From: Triplophysa rosa
Lineage: Eukaryota; Chordata; Actinopteri; Cypriniformes; Nemacheilidae
Length of the DNA: 64,000 bases
NCBI RefSeq assembly: GCF_024868665.1
Contig: NC_079892.1
Span: 7,948,251 to 8,012,250, forward strand
Direction of reading: 5' to 3'
Shown here: piece after piece, positions 48,998 through 60,871 of the stretch
Numbering within the stretch: the stretch's first letter is position 1
How the letters are laid out: every line of letters starts with the position of its first letter
Program-made: the position numbers and the translations under genes
Notes under the pieces: generated by a model
Database searches by the model: none
What the model was told of the DNA's origin: nothing
What the model saw: only the letters and a program-made list of their open reading frames with translations

Positions 48998-50797
48998 CAC
49001 AATGCAGAATAAGAGTTAGGACTGTGACATTGTGAACCCCATTGCTAGAAAATGTATTTCGTCTGGTATAATGTTATTTAAACATTGTTTAATATATTTA
49101 AACATCAAACGTGACATGTTAACGTTGTTTAAGGCCACATTACTATGGTCTTGCTGTGATAATACAGGGGACCTTGTGAGCCTTAGGTTGTTGAACTGAA
49201 ACGTTGCACTTGAATTTTGTGAAAGTTATTAATGTTCATTAAGGGATTCGAAAAGGTAATGTTTTAAATAGCACCATTTGAATCGAGGTTTTCAAGATTT
49301 GTGGGTTCAGTTACCAAAATGTGTGTCAATATATAAAGTCTGACAATGACAAAGTGCTGCTTTTCCACAATTTGCAGATTCAACTACCTACTCCTGTTTT
49401 CACTGACAATGCATTCGTCCAAAAAAGACCATGTGTAGTTTGGTTACAAAATGTCTCAATAAAACATGTATACAAAGTGAATCTCAAATTCATTATTCAT
49501 AGCCAGCATAGTCCATCGTACTGTTTCTATCAGTTTTTATGACAAATGTATAACAAGCTACTATAATGTTCTAAACAGATCAAGTTTGTTAGTGTACTTT
49601 GTGGTCTGACATTCTGGAATAATAACTAATTCGATCGCTTTAACCTAAAGCAGAATATTTTTAAATAAATATTTTTTAAAACATGTTAGATAGCATGCGC
49701 ATTTTTGGCCTGACCCTAGTTTAACCTAAAGTTGCATCACCCTCTTAATCCTTAATATGCTTAGTCATACCATGTTTCCTATAATAGCTGTATTCTCAAG
49801 ATTTCAAAACTGCAAAGAATTGAGATATCAAATCATATGTGTTATTTATTGCATGTGAGCACATCTTTTCAATTCTACATGAGCTTAAGTAAAATTAACC
49901 CAAAACATGTTCTTTAAAGCCGTAAAAGGCAAAACGGAATCATCTAAAAGCTGACTGTTGTCCTGTTACCTGTCAATCAACTAATACTGATTGACAAAAC
50001 AGTACCTTTACACAAGAGTCCAAATATATCCTAGAGTCCAAAAACAAGATGCTGAGTGGCTCTGGTAACAGAGACAGGCATTGTGCTGCAGTCCTACTTT
50101 GGTTCCACAGACCCTCACAAGCCTAAATCCTGTCCTGCTTTACAGTATTATGACCACATTGAAGGAAAGTTGTGGGGATGTGAGAGGTTTCAGCAAATGA
50201 GGATGACTTGCACTCTTAGCAAACCACTAGATCCAAGACTCACTATGGAAATGCATTATTGATCCATTATTGATTGAAATGTTTTCGAGTCTTAAATTCA
50301 CACAATAAATGAGACTTGTGCCATTTTCTACCCTACACTATAAATATTGTCTTCTTAATGGAAATATCTGAATGCATGTATTGCATGTACGTTTACGGTT
50401 TAAAATTACTTGAACTTATTTATTCACTGTTCACAGTGCTATACATAGAGTAACAATAGCTTCTTTCACTGGTGCTGGAATCCAATTAAATCTTATTGGT
50501 CAATGGACTGCCATACCCATTCCCTCACATTCAACCCTCCCAAGCCTATACGTTTGACAAACTCTTTTCATTCCAAACCCAATGAAATATGTGAAGATGC
50601 TGTACTGGGGTAAGGGAAGGTTTCCATTGATAACATTAAAAGAACAACCAATATGAGGACAACAACACTATTGGCTGCAGGCTATGTTCTCTTTCCTCAT
50701 TTTCGCTGATTAACATAAAATCTGCCCTGCATAATCCTGTATGACGGTGTTAATCCATCTGTGGTCACACTACAAATGATTGAAGTCTGCTGTTTCT
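48998..50797. other. Intergenic region between aen and rlbp1
   Basis: The aen 3' UTR comes first, with poly(A) signal candidates (AATAAA at about 49458 and 50306). The 68-codon ORF at 50056-50262 is not recognisable. From about 50690 the sequence probably belongs to the rlbp1 promoter, with three TAATCC or related homeobox sites (for example ATAATCCTG about 50730 and TTAATCCATC about 50751) of the OTX/CRX type. Confidence 0.45.
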
Positions 50798-50840
50798 CAC
50801 CTCAGTTCTGGGGACCTTCAGACGTACCGCACTGTGTCAG
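50798..50840 (+). other. rlbp1: Possible non-coding first exon of rlbp1
   Basis: Short GC-richer segment ending CACTGTGTCAG directly before a strong donor GTGAGTG at 50841. The next acceptor (TTTTATCAG, about 51259) leads to the coding start at 51285. The start of this exon is not defined. Confidence 0.4.
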
Positions 50841-51284
50841 GTGAGTGTTAATGCCATGTCTTGAGATGGAAGAATTCACTTTTGTTATGGTTAAGTACTT
50901 TGGTTAATAAAATAATAATGCATTATTTTCTATTATTTGCATAGTTTGTTTTTAATGAAATTGGGTGCTAATTTGTGACCTTTTTAAATTTAAACAGGAG
51001 AAAGATGATATTCATTTTCCAGTTTAACTAAATAAATGTGAATTTGCATTTAATGTTAGTTTGGCCGAAAATATGGTGTATACAAAAAATCTTACATTTT
51101 GATTCCTATTATGGTCACTCAACATGTATGATCTGACATGGGTTTGCATAAATGAGATCTAATTATGTCAGACAAAGGCTTTTGTGTTGACGTGGATACA
51201 TGAAAAAGAAATATCTAAAAAATAAATATATTTATCTTTACATATTTTTATTTTATCAGAACATTACACTGAGCATTCGAAGCA

Positions 51285-53934
51285 ATGGCTGTTGTAGTAA
51301 GTACTTTTTAATATCTTTATAAGATATCCATTACCACATTAAGTGTTGAATGTGCTTTTGACTCACTATGAAGTTTTACATTTTGACAAAACAAATTGAA
51401 AAAGAACTGAAATTTACAACTACAGCTCAAGTGGTAGAGTCTAATGCTATAGCAATGTCATAGGTTTTATTTCCAAAGAATGGACACATTGATGATAAAT
51501 ATAAAGCCTGGATGTTCTATAATTTGCTTTTAAAAATGAATGTCAAACACATAACGTTTTCATCCCATAAAAATAAGATTTCCCTAGTAATGTGAAGTAT
51601 TAAAGGACTGTTATGTCATACATCATGTGATGTCGCCCTGCCTAAACAAAGCCCTGCTGATTCGTAGCAATGGTGAACAAACGTTTTAAGAACAATGCAG
51701 CTCTTAGTATTAGTGGCTTATCTCCAATCTCAGACGGGGGTTTAACAGACTTTACGCATTCATGTGAGGGAGCTTAACATCGGCCCTCTATTATTTTAAT
51801 GATCGGATGTACTGAAGTGTTTGTTTCAAAATCATGATTTGCATGTTTCCATGCTATAGCAGTTATATCACTTGTCACGTAATTGTCTACAGAGCGGAAC
51901 GTTCCGGATGGTGTCAGAGGAGGAACAGGCCCTTAGAGCCAAACTGGAGCACCTGACAGTCAAAGATCATGGGTCGGTGTTTGGGGCCTGTGCCAAGTTA
52001 CCCGATCACACGGTGCAAAAGGTGTGCCTGAATCTTGAAAAAAAAGTTTTGTTTGACTAACACATTTCAAGCTTCACTTACAAATAAAAGTAATCTTTAT
52101 AGCCCTTAATTATATAGGATCTTAATGTCACTATACAGGCTAAAGATGAGTTAAATGAAACAAGCGAGAAGCGTGTGTCAGCCGTCAAGGAACTCAGAGG
52201 TATTATAAAAGAGAAGGCAGACTCTGGGGACGACATCGCTAAGGGTGTTCAAGACACCTTTGGGGACAAACCTGAAGCCGTGCTGGTGCGGTTCATCCGT
52301 GCCAGAAAATATGATCTACACAGGGCCTACGAGCTAATGAAGGGTGAGCGAGCAGTGCCCATGACAAGTTTATTTTGTTGAATTTTGTATATCTGTAGTA
52401 AACCTTACTGGCTGATCCACCGGGATGCTAAAACATCTAGGTTTTGCTATTTGTTTTCTTTTCCTAAAGGTTACGTGCGCTTCAGGCGAGACTATCCTGA
52501 GCTGTTTGAGAACCTGACCCCAGAGGCTGTGCGCAGTATCATTGAGGCGGGTTACCCAGGGATCCTGTCAAGAAGAGACAAATACGGCCGTGTGGTGCTG
52601 CTCTTCAACATTGAGAACTGGGACTATGAGGAGATCACGTTTGATGAGGTAAATGTGGAAAGTGAGTGGGAAAAAAATCCCGAAACCCCTATCCCCCCCG
52701 GTAATATTCCGGCAGCTGGGGCGGCAAAAAAACTATTTTTACATTTTTTCATGGTATTTTAAACCCAACATGTAGATTTGCGGTTTGTTTCTGAAATTTA
52801 ATCTTTTAAACCATATTTTTGTAAATACGTGAAAACAGTCAAATTTCATTTTTTTATAAACGTCATACTAAATAGGGTGTCTTAAAGGGATACTCCACCT
52901 AAAAATGAAAGTTCTGTCATGAATTACTCACCCTCTAGTTCCAAACATGTATACATTTCTTTGTTCGGTTGAACACAAAGAAAGATATTTGGAAGAATGT
53001 TGGCAACCAACTATTCTGAGGCACCAAATACCATATAGGAAAAAACTGTGTAATTTTTTTGGTTCTGTTGATCACAAAATTTGATAGTTTGAGGAATTTA
53101 GGTTCTCGGGCACATTTGACTGGTAGTCAATGATGTCCTAGAAATGTTGGTTGGTAAAATTCTTAAAATAGCTTTCTCCGTGTTTAACAGAACAAAGACA
53201 TTTACACAGGTTTGGAACAGCTAGAGGGTGAGTAAATGACATGATTTTCATTTTTGGGTGAACTGTCTCTTTAATATTGTATTGGCTTCAGATCCTCAGA
53301 GCTTATTGTGTGATCCTGGAGAAGCTTCTGGAAAATGAGGAGACCCAGATCAATGGGTTTTGCATAATTGAGAACTTCAAGGGCTTCACCATGCAGCAAG
53401 CTTCAGGGATCAAGCCCACAGAGCTGAAGAAAATGGTGGATATGTTGCAGGTGATGAGTTTTGTCTGTTGGAAGAAAATTTCTTTATTTGTTCTTAATAC
53501 GATTTCTTATATAGCCTCACATGTAGTGATCTTCATTATGCTGTTTGTCTCCTTGTTGTCCACTTGTGCGCGGCAGGATTCTTTTCCAGCCCGTTTTAAA
53601 GCAGTGCACTTTATCCACCAGCCCTGGTATTTTACCACCACTTACAATGTGGTCAAACCCCTAATGAAGAGCAAACTGCTGGAAAGGGTGAGTTGTGTTG
53701 ACTATAACATTCTATAGTTATTAACATTGCATTTTTTTCATCTCGCTGTGATCCAAAAATGTTGAGAACAGAAAATAAGATAAATCTGACTTGTTGTGTC
53801 TGAAGGTATTTGTCCATGGCGATGACCTGGAAAACTATTTCAAGGAGTTTGATGTTGAAATCCTGCCTTCAGAATTTGAAGGGAACGGCTCGAAATATGA
53901 CGGCAAGGCCACAGCGGCAGAACTGTTTGACTAA
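51285..53934 (+). CDS. rlbp1: Cellular retinaldehyde-binding protein (CRALBP)
   Basis: CRAL-TRIO protein that carries 11-cis-retinal in retinal pigment epithelium and Mueller glia during visual pigment regeneration. Seven coding exons: 51285-51296, 51893-52021, 52139-52343, 52470-52648, 53292-53450, 53577-53687, 53806-53934. They sum to 924 nt (307 residues). The first coding exon is only 12 nt (MAVV). N-terminal CRAL-TRIO_N helices ([18 protein letters not shown]) are followed by the lipid-binding fold: [69 protein letters not shown]. Compared with human CRALBP the C-terminus is about ten residues shorter, ending AAELFD. Intron 4 (52649-53291) carries a MITE. Fish have two co-orthologues; I cannot tell which this is. 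Confidence 0.96.
52884..53277. mobile_element. Foldback MITE copy in rlbp1 intron 4
   Basis: Left end TTAAAGGGATACTCCACC, right end GGGTGAACTGTCTCTTTAA. Interior phrases (TTGAACACAAAGAAAGATA, CATTTACACAGGTTTGGAAC) match the family. It ends only about 15 bp before the acceptor of coding exon 5 (53292). Confidence 0.8.
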
Positions 53935-53939
53935 GTTTG

Positions 53940-54243
53940 CTTTGCATCAACGTACATGTCTGTCATTTTAGTTATGTTGTATTACAGAATCATTGAATCT
54001 GTTCTTGAGATTGAACCCAGCAGAATAGAGAACCTTTTCCAAGCCAAACAGCTAACCTCATTGGACAAATGCCGAGATGTCAAAGAGGAATGCAGAATTG
54101 AATATGGGCATCTGGTCTCTATGATACAGAGCAGTGTTTCTCATTCTTTGCTAATCTTGGGCAGGGCCCTGGTTTCAGATTTACCCCAAAATATAGAAAT
54201 TATATTGGAAAAATGTCAATCTCTGGCAGAGGACATTTATTAA
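53940..54243 (+). CDS. Unrecognised 95-codon ORF in or beyond the rlbp1 3' UTR
   Basis: The ORF (Met at 53956) starts 20 bp after the rlbp1 stop and runs to TAA at 54241-54243, just before an AATAAA (about 54249). Inside it, TTATGTTGTATTACAG at 53987 looks like a good splice acceptor; the 85 codons after it read as soluble helical protein (VLEIEPSRIENLFQ, KECRIEYGHL-like, ILEKCQSLAEDIY). I do not recognise a family. It may be a stray open frame in the rlbp1 3' UTR or the last exon of an unknown transcript. Confidence 0.3.
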
Positions 54244-55490
54244 TTGCAAAATAAAAAAAGTTTAAGGGAGTGGAATGAGTTCAATTTCTTTGGATATGAA
54301 GAAAATAACAGATTTATGAAGTGCATACTTAAAATTTTATTATATTATAATGTGTTCTTTTAAGCATAAATAAATAAAGACAGTTCAGAACGTCATACAT
54401 TTTGTTGGTGTGCTACATTTTCTTTCCACAAAGATTATGGCTCTTCCCATAAACATTAAATACATAAAAAATAGTGCCTGACACGCTTAAAAATTGTCAC
54501 GTGGTCAATAAAAGGGCACACTTAAAGTGACACTCACCCTCCAGTTGTTCCAAATCTGCATACATTTCTTTGTTCTGATGAACACAGAGAGATATTTGGA
54601 AGAATGCTATACCCAAACAGTTCTTGGCCACTACTGACTACCATAGTAGGAAGACTTACAATGGTAGTCAAAAGTGCCACACAACTGTTTGCCTAATTAT
54701 TTTTCCTTTTAATTTCAGGCCAATGAACTGAAAATTTATACTGAGGTATGCACTTTTTTTAATATGAGGCTTAAGATTTCTAAAGCAGATTTCTAAAGCA
54801 AACTGTGGGACATCTAAGGAGTACAGGCTTATATAAAAATCTCAACATCTGAGGGTCATAGGACGTGTGCTTTTACAAGAAGGCCAATAGGGGGAGACAT
54901 TGTCAGACTAAAAACTACGCTCAATGGACAATTTATTCAATTTATTTATCTAAAATAATTGTGCCACTGAAGCAGTAATAAAGTGACAGTTTTATAACGG
55001 CCATCATTTAATGTCAATTAAACAAACACCAGGCAATCTGAAAGACTAGTCAAAAGTAAATGAGGCTTTCCACATGATGCACTTTAAGTGTGTACAAACA
55101 TCCCTAAATATTAACAAAGTTTTCAAACATTTTCGAACATTATAAGACAGACATACATGTAAATGTGGCTGTCTTGGTTTGAACATGTTGCATAGCTTTA
55201 ACCATAAGCACCTTTACATTTATAAAGCCTCATCTTGCAATATGTTATACAAGGTATCCCACAACCTTGTTAAACATACTACAAATGCCAATGTGCAGCA
55301 ACAACACCACCGATACAAGCATACAAGATATGTCCCATACATATCTTTTCCTCATTCCTGATGTCCTCCTTGAAGGTCAGAGGAAAAACGCTGGTGAGTC
55401 TGACCTCCATAAACCATCACCTAAACATTCAATCTGAATCCAAAGAAAACTAGAACACTACTGCCCGTGTTGCAGTGTCTCATATGTGTC
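54244..55490. other. Intergenic region between rlbp1 and abhd2 (convergent)
   Basis: After the poly(A) signal at about 54249 comes a truncated foldback MITE (54525-54700, with TTCTTGGCCACTACTGACTA). Then a 27-nt segment (54720-54746) is framed by TTTCAG and GTATGC. The rest is AT-rich and probably holds the abhd2 3' UTR on the minus strand. No further gene. Confidence 0.5.
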
Positions 55491-58400
55491 CTAGAGGCAT
55501 TGTGGCTTATGTTTCTCCCACTGGCAGATAGCATTGGCGTAACTGACTATGACTTTGTCCATCCAGGAAAGAGGTTGAGGAAAGAGGACAGCACCCTCGA
55601 AGAAGCCAAGATGGCCACCGTGAAGCGTCAGCGCAAACATCACGTTTGGCTTCTTTTCTGTCAGTGATAAGTAAAGATGCATTTTAAAAGCACACCCTAG
55701 AAAATCACCCTACATTTTTTCTCTTTAGCACATATTTTAAGCACTCTCAGATGTACGTTATAACCCCTGTCACAAGGACTCTATATTAGACCTGCACTCC
55801 AAACGCCAAAATTGACATCTGACGACTTCGGTTGTGGCCTCTTTAAATATGTATACACTTCAAAGCTTTGTTGAAGCTCAAAGGGAAGGAGCTGAAGGTC
55901 AGGTGAACCATACACCTTTGTGTGAGGCGGTTAGACTTGTTAATAGAAACTCAGTGCTGGATATTTCACCTGAGGCTGAAGGAAGGATTTTACGGCCGTA
56001 ATCTGATAAATAATCTCACAGAGAAGGATCAGATAGCCCTAAAAAATTCAGCACCGGTGTCAAACTCGGGATCTAAGACACAAGGATCTGAAACTCTTAA
56101 TGGACTTTAAAAGCTCTATTAGAATGTGTGTCCAAGGCACGTGAACTTGGTCTTGACGGTGCTGATGTTTCACACAATGTTTACTGTAAAGTTTTTTTTA
56201 CACTAGCCTAGACAATATTCAATAAAAGAATTGTTTATGATACTTGATTTGCACAATATTGTGACTGTAGGCAATGCAATACAAAAAAAACATTTCTAGA
56301 CAACATAGCATAATTGTTTACATTTCTCTGAAATCAAAGCAGCTTTCGTTTCTATCAATAATACTCTAACATGTATATATCTTTTAATGCAATCAAAAAA
56401 TGAAATAACACATGGCGTCGGCTGTACATCAATATTTTGAACAGAGTTGAGCAAAGATGGCAAATTCCAAATCGCTCACGTCCAAGAGGTTATTCTTATA
56501 ACAAACATGAAGGTTTAATACCTGCAAGTGTGCGAGGTATCGTCAACAGGGACTGATGGACCAAAGGATCATCTGAGGAGTTCACCAAGAGGAGAGGAAC
56601 ATTGATCTGACATAAGAGATAAAGATCACGGATTTCGTCAAAACATTGTGCTATAAGAAGAGACGAAGAAGCAAGAAGCAAGGCATACACAACAAAACCA
56701 TAACCAGAGAAATTTACAAAATACAGTCCAAAATTTGAGCTTTTTAGAGGTAATGTAAATGAAATTGGCAAAAATTGGAACTTGATTAGAATTTGAATAC
56801 TTTACATGGTTGACTGTTGATAGTGTAAATGTTCAATGGTGTTCTATTTTCCTCACCCAAAAGTCATGTAAATATCAAATGGAACTGGAACATTTTTACA
56901 AGACTAAAGGAAAACCAAGGGGTTTCAGAAGTCCAGCTCCAATGCATTTGACCTAGTTTCAGCAAAATCACTTACATTGTGAATATAATGCACACAGCTC
57001 TCCTTCTCGTAATACTCCTTGAGGGAGTTGTGTCCATGAAACTTCCTAACACATCAAAGAAATTATATTATATATATGTCATTATAGACATGCATGAATA
57101 AATGAAATTCGTTTAGATCAGGTACCTCATGATGTTGTCATCAATCTGCATGAGTGAAGTGGCTGTATAAAGGTGACTGAGGTCGGCAGACTCCATTTTG
57201 CTAGAGCTCATACCAAATAAACTTCCCCTGCGATACAGATTTACTTCATTTGGTTATTCAGTTATCACCCTGGTTTTTCTGAAAACATTTCTTTTGTGGA
57301 AAAAACTGTCCGTGCATTATTCCACTTGTTACTTATTCAAATATATATATATATATATATATATATAGATGTGACTTGAGGACTATGGTCATACATGTGT
57401 GTGTGTTCATATCTGAATACAGTACACATTATGCAGCGAATTCTCTTAATAAATGACAACCTGTGACTAACCTGTGAGACAGAATGATTTTTTTCATGTT
57501 GTCAGCCATAAGAAAATTGTATAGCCTCCTGCACTGGTCCCACTGTAGAAATGTCTTCTGAGCCCTTATGGAAAGCATCAAAAATGAATAACAAGAGGTA
57601 TTGCAGCACAAACTCGATCTATACATCTCTTCAGTCATATTAAGTGTACAATTTAAACGTGTTTTCTAACCTTAGAGCACTATATCCCTGGCACACGCTG
57701 ACACAGCACAGCACTCGCTCCTGATTGGTGGGATTCTCACCCAGAAACTTGCAGGCGATGTTCCCTCCCAGACTGAAGCCCACCACGATAAGATGGGTTT
57801 GAGGCAATGTGCGTTTGATGTAGCTCACCATAGCTGAAAACTCCCAAGTACAACCTTTTAAAGGAACAGTTCACCCAAAAATGAAAATTCTGTCATCATT
57901 CACTCACCCTCGAGTTATTCCAAATCTGTTTAAATGTCTTTGTTCTGATGAACACAGAAGGATCTTTGGAAGAACGCTCGTAACCAAACAGTTCCTGGCC
58001 ACCATTGACTAGTAGGAATAATTGCTTTATAAAATTCTTTGTTCTGTTCAACACAAAAGAAGATATTTTGAAGAATGTAGGAAAGCAAACAGTTCTGGGG
58101 CACTTTTGACTACCATTGTAATTGGTGGTCAAGAACGGTTTAGTTAGGAGCGTTCTTCCAAAGATCCTTCTCTGTGTTCATCAGAACAAAGACATTTAAA
58201 CAGATTTGGAACAACTCGAGGGTGAGTACATGATGACAGAATTTTTATGTTTGGGTGAACTGTCCCTTTAATCGTAGACAAACATCACAGAAATTTGCAT
58301 TCTGTGGTTTTTACTATCAATACAAAATATTTTGGGTGTTTAAAGCATTTTAAATAAACTTACATTAATTATATATATTAAATATAGATTAGCACCCAAA

Positions 58401-59550
58401 CACTCATTTCTGCATTCTTAGATAAAAAAAATCCCGAAACATCTATTTAATGGCAAAAAAATCGTAACAGCTTTCAACAGCCTTGCTTTTTACGAGCACC
58501 CTTGTTTCCCAACAAACACACATGGCTAACCGTAGGTGAACATCCTTGGGGAGGTGAGCTCGATGTTTGGCAGCGCTCCAAGATGGTTGAGCACGGCGCA
58601 CCTGTAGCCTTGTTTCTGGGAATAATCCACAAAGGTCCGTATATAATGCTTCTCGCTGTGGTTACCGATCCCAGGGCAGATCACCATGGTGATGTCATCT
58701 ATGACAAGACGGAGTCAGATAAACTCTAGTAACGGTGTAGACACCTAAGTGTCTCCTGAGGAATCATCTTTAAATCACAAACACCCTTCATGCAAGTACG
58801 GGCACAGAATAACAATGGGGAGTATGTAACAACAGACATATGTAGATTTAAGATTTTTAAACTTTTTTACGATATTATTTTATTTTCGGGTGAACCATCC
58901 CTTTAATACAAAAGCTCACCTCTAGTGTTGTGGACGCCCTGCGACTCAAACAGGTCAAAGGTGGCAGTTGCTCCATCTTGCATGGGCAGGTACTTACGGA
59001 TCCCGCGGGGGCTAGGCGACTTCACTCGACCCATTTTTCCATAAAGAGCAGTTTGAAGATGTCCACTCTTTCCCCATAACAGTGGGGGAATATACCTGGA
59101 TAAATACAAAAAAAGTAAAACTTTTAAAAGTAGATTTGAAGTGCTCAATAATACGTTAAGATTGTCTACACGCACTCCTGGATTCTTCTAGAGTCATTCT
59201 ACAGCAACGAGAAAGATTGCATCACTTTATTGTATTTTAGCATGCATCTAAAAAGATGGTATACTTATAACCACTGGTTATGTAACAGACGTTGGCAGAA
59301 AGATCAATTACGAAAGCCTGACAGGTTACAGCACTCACTCTTTGGTTAGGACTGGGCAAGATTTCAGCAGATAGCGATTGAGAGGTGTATCTTGACAGGT
59401 GATGTCAGGGGCCACCGTGGGGCTCTTCAGATTTAGACTCCGCACTATGACATACAGCACCGCGGCTACAGCCGCCAGCTTCATGCCGTCAAACATGGCT
59501 GGCATCTCAGGAGATATGGTGCGGACATCTGATTCGACTTGGGCACTCAT
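55491..59550 (-). CDS. abhd2: Monoacylglycerol lipase ABHD2 (alpha/beta hydrolase domain 2)
   Basis: Single-pass membrane serine hydrolase; mammalian ABHD2 is a progesterone-activated 2-AG lipase of sperm. Nine coding exons: 59339-59550, 58920-59095, 58531-58698, 57671-57854, 57472-57564, 57126-57227, 56976-57045, 56522-56606, 55491-55657. The sum is 1257 nt (418 residues, against 425 in human) and all phases agree. Order: signal anchor (GMKLAAVAAVLYVIV), YIPPLLWGKSGHLQTALYG, CPGIGNHSEKHYIR, nucleophile elbow GFSLGGN (Ser), acid in VNSSDDPLVH (Asp), base in LHGGHLGFFEG (His). The triad is complete. The start at 59550 is the first Met of exon 1. Exon 4 has an unusual splice acceptor bordering a transposon (see findings). 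Which fish paralogue it is cannot be told. Confidence 0.95.
57341..57366. repeat. (AT)n microsatellite in an abhd2 intron
   Basis: About 13 AT units between abhd2 coding exons 5 and 6. Confidence 0.85.
57858..58275. mobile_element. Foldback MITE copy abutting abhd2 coding exon 4
   Basis: The best-preserved copy. Left end TTAAAGGAACAGTTCACCC, right end GGGTGAACTGTCCCTTTAA, with long complementary halves (ACTCACCCTCGAGTTATTCC against GGAACAACTCGAGGGTGAGT). About 420 bp, no ORF, TTAA on both flanks. The second half is almost the mirror of the first, so it can fold as a long hairpin. Confidence 0.88.
58884..58914. repeat. MITE terminal fragment next to abhd2 exon 2
   Basis: TTTTCGGGTGAACCATCCCTTTAA is the end of a foldback MITE; the rest is lost. 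It lies within 10 bp of the donor of abhd2 coding exon 2 (58920). Confidence 0.65.
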
Positions 59551-60863
59551 GGTGGACCAATATGCTGTTGAATTATATTAGATTTAATTATTTTACAAAT
59601 AGTTTTAATTGAGAAATGAAAAAAATATTTATAATGAACACATACGGTGTGTGTATATAAGCTACTGTTTATGTGAGAGCATGTCTGAATGTTTGAAATT
59701 GTGACAAAAAATATAGTTTGTGCTAACAAACTAATTTCTTTCATAACAATACTCCAAATATTTCATCACATTACATGAGTTGTATTAAAAAATGTTTTTG
59801 AGATTGATGACAAAATAATTAAGAACAAGCTGCCAATAAGAGCCAAGAATAAATACAGTAGGAACTCAATACTGTTTTAAAATCTCACGGTACCTCAAGA
59901 GCCTTATTGATAAAAGAATATAAACATAGTTAATATATAACACTTGTAATTTTCGCTAGTAGTTCGCTATTATTTTATTATTTATCCCTATTATTAGGGA
60001 AAGGAAAATATAAATAAAGAACAAGTAGGTGACCCTAAACTTTTAACAATAGTGCATATACAATGGTTATTCATAAACCTATTCCATATATGTAACTACT
60101 TTAGACAACAAAACACTCTTTATGCATGTACACAAAAGCATAAATATATAATTAAAAAATACAGAAATAAGCAAGATACAATAATAAACAGACACAAAAA
60201 TAATAGATACATACCACACCTTGACTCCTACAAAATATCTGCTGGGTCACTTGGGTGGGTGCAGCTCCCAAATGTCAATGATTAGTCCTACAAAATAAAG
60301 TCACTCCCATGACCCAGATGTCATTCACTCAATGTATCCTGCATCATGCAGGAGTTGAGTGGAGGTTACAGAGCACTTTTAATCACTCTGCTCTTGCTGA
60401 CATACAAGATCGACATTCAAGAACAAAATTGAGAACACGCTTAGTGTATTTAATAAGAAATTTAACAAGTGCATAGAGTTAAGCTTACTTTTCGTACTGT
60501 ATACGTCTGACTCTGACATCACCAATTTCAGACATTTTTATGCAATCATGCTGCCTACAGTATGATAAACAATATAGCCTTGTCTATTGTTTTACATATC
60601 TTATTTATTTAATCCGTAAAGTCTCAGCATGCACAACATTGAGAAAGAAAACAATGCGCACCATGTCAAAAGCAGAGAGTTTTGTCTTAAAAGTAGTCCA
60701 GTGACTCCTCTGTGTCTCTTCTCTTGACATGCTCGACGTGCTCAGCGACATCAGTAGACTACTACAAAAACATACATCATCGTTTACTTTATACCCAGCA
60801 ACTGGAGCGCGCTTTCATGGATGCGTTTTCATTCATGTCGTCTGATTGGAGCATCGTCAGAAA

Positions 60864-60871
60864 TGACGTCA
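60864..60871. promoter_or_regulatory. Consensus CRE (TGACGTCA) in the putative abhd2 promoter
   Basis: Perfect palindromic CRE with an inverted CCAAT box (GATTGGAGC) 18 bp to its left, in a GC-richer patch (60780-60900) about 1.3 kb upstream of the abhd2 start codon. The function as a promoter is inference. Confidence 0.4.

Noticed and set aside
50056..50262. 68-codon ORF between aen and rlbp1
   Set aside because: No domain, no splice or promoter context, lies in the likely 3' UTR/intergenic sequence of aen.
55467..55667. Plus-strand 66-codon ORF
   Set aside because: It is antisense to the last coding exon of abhd2, which has clear homology on the minus strand.
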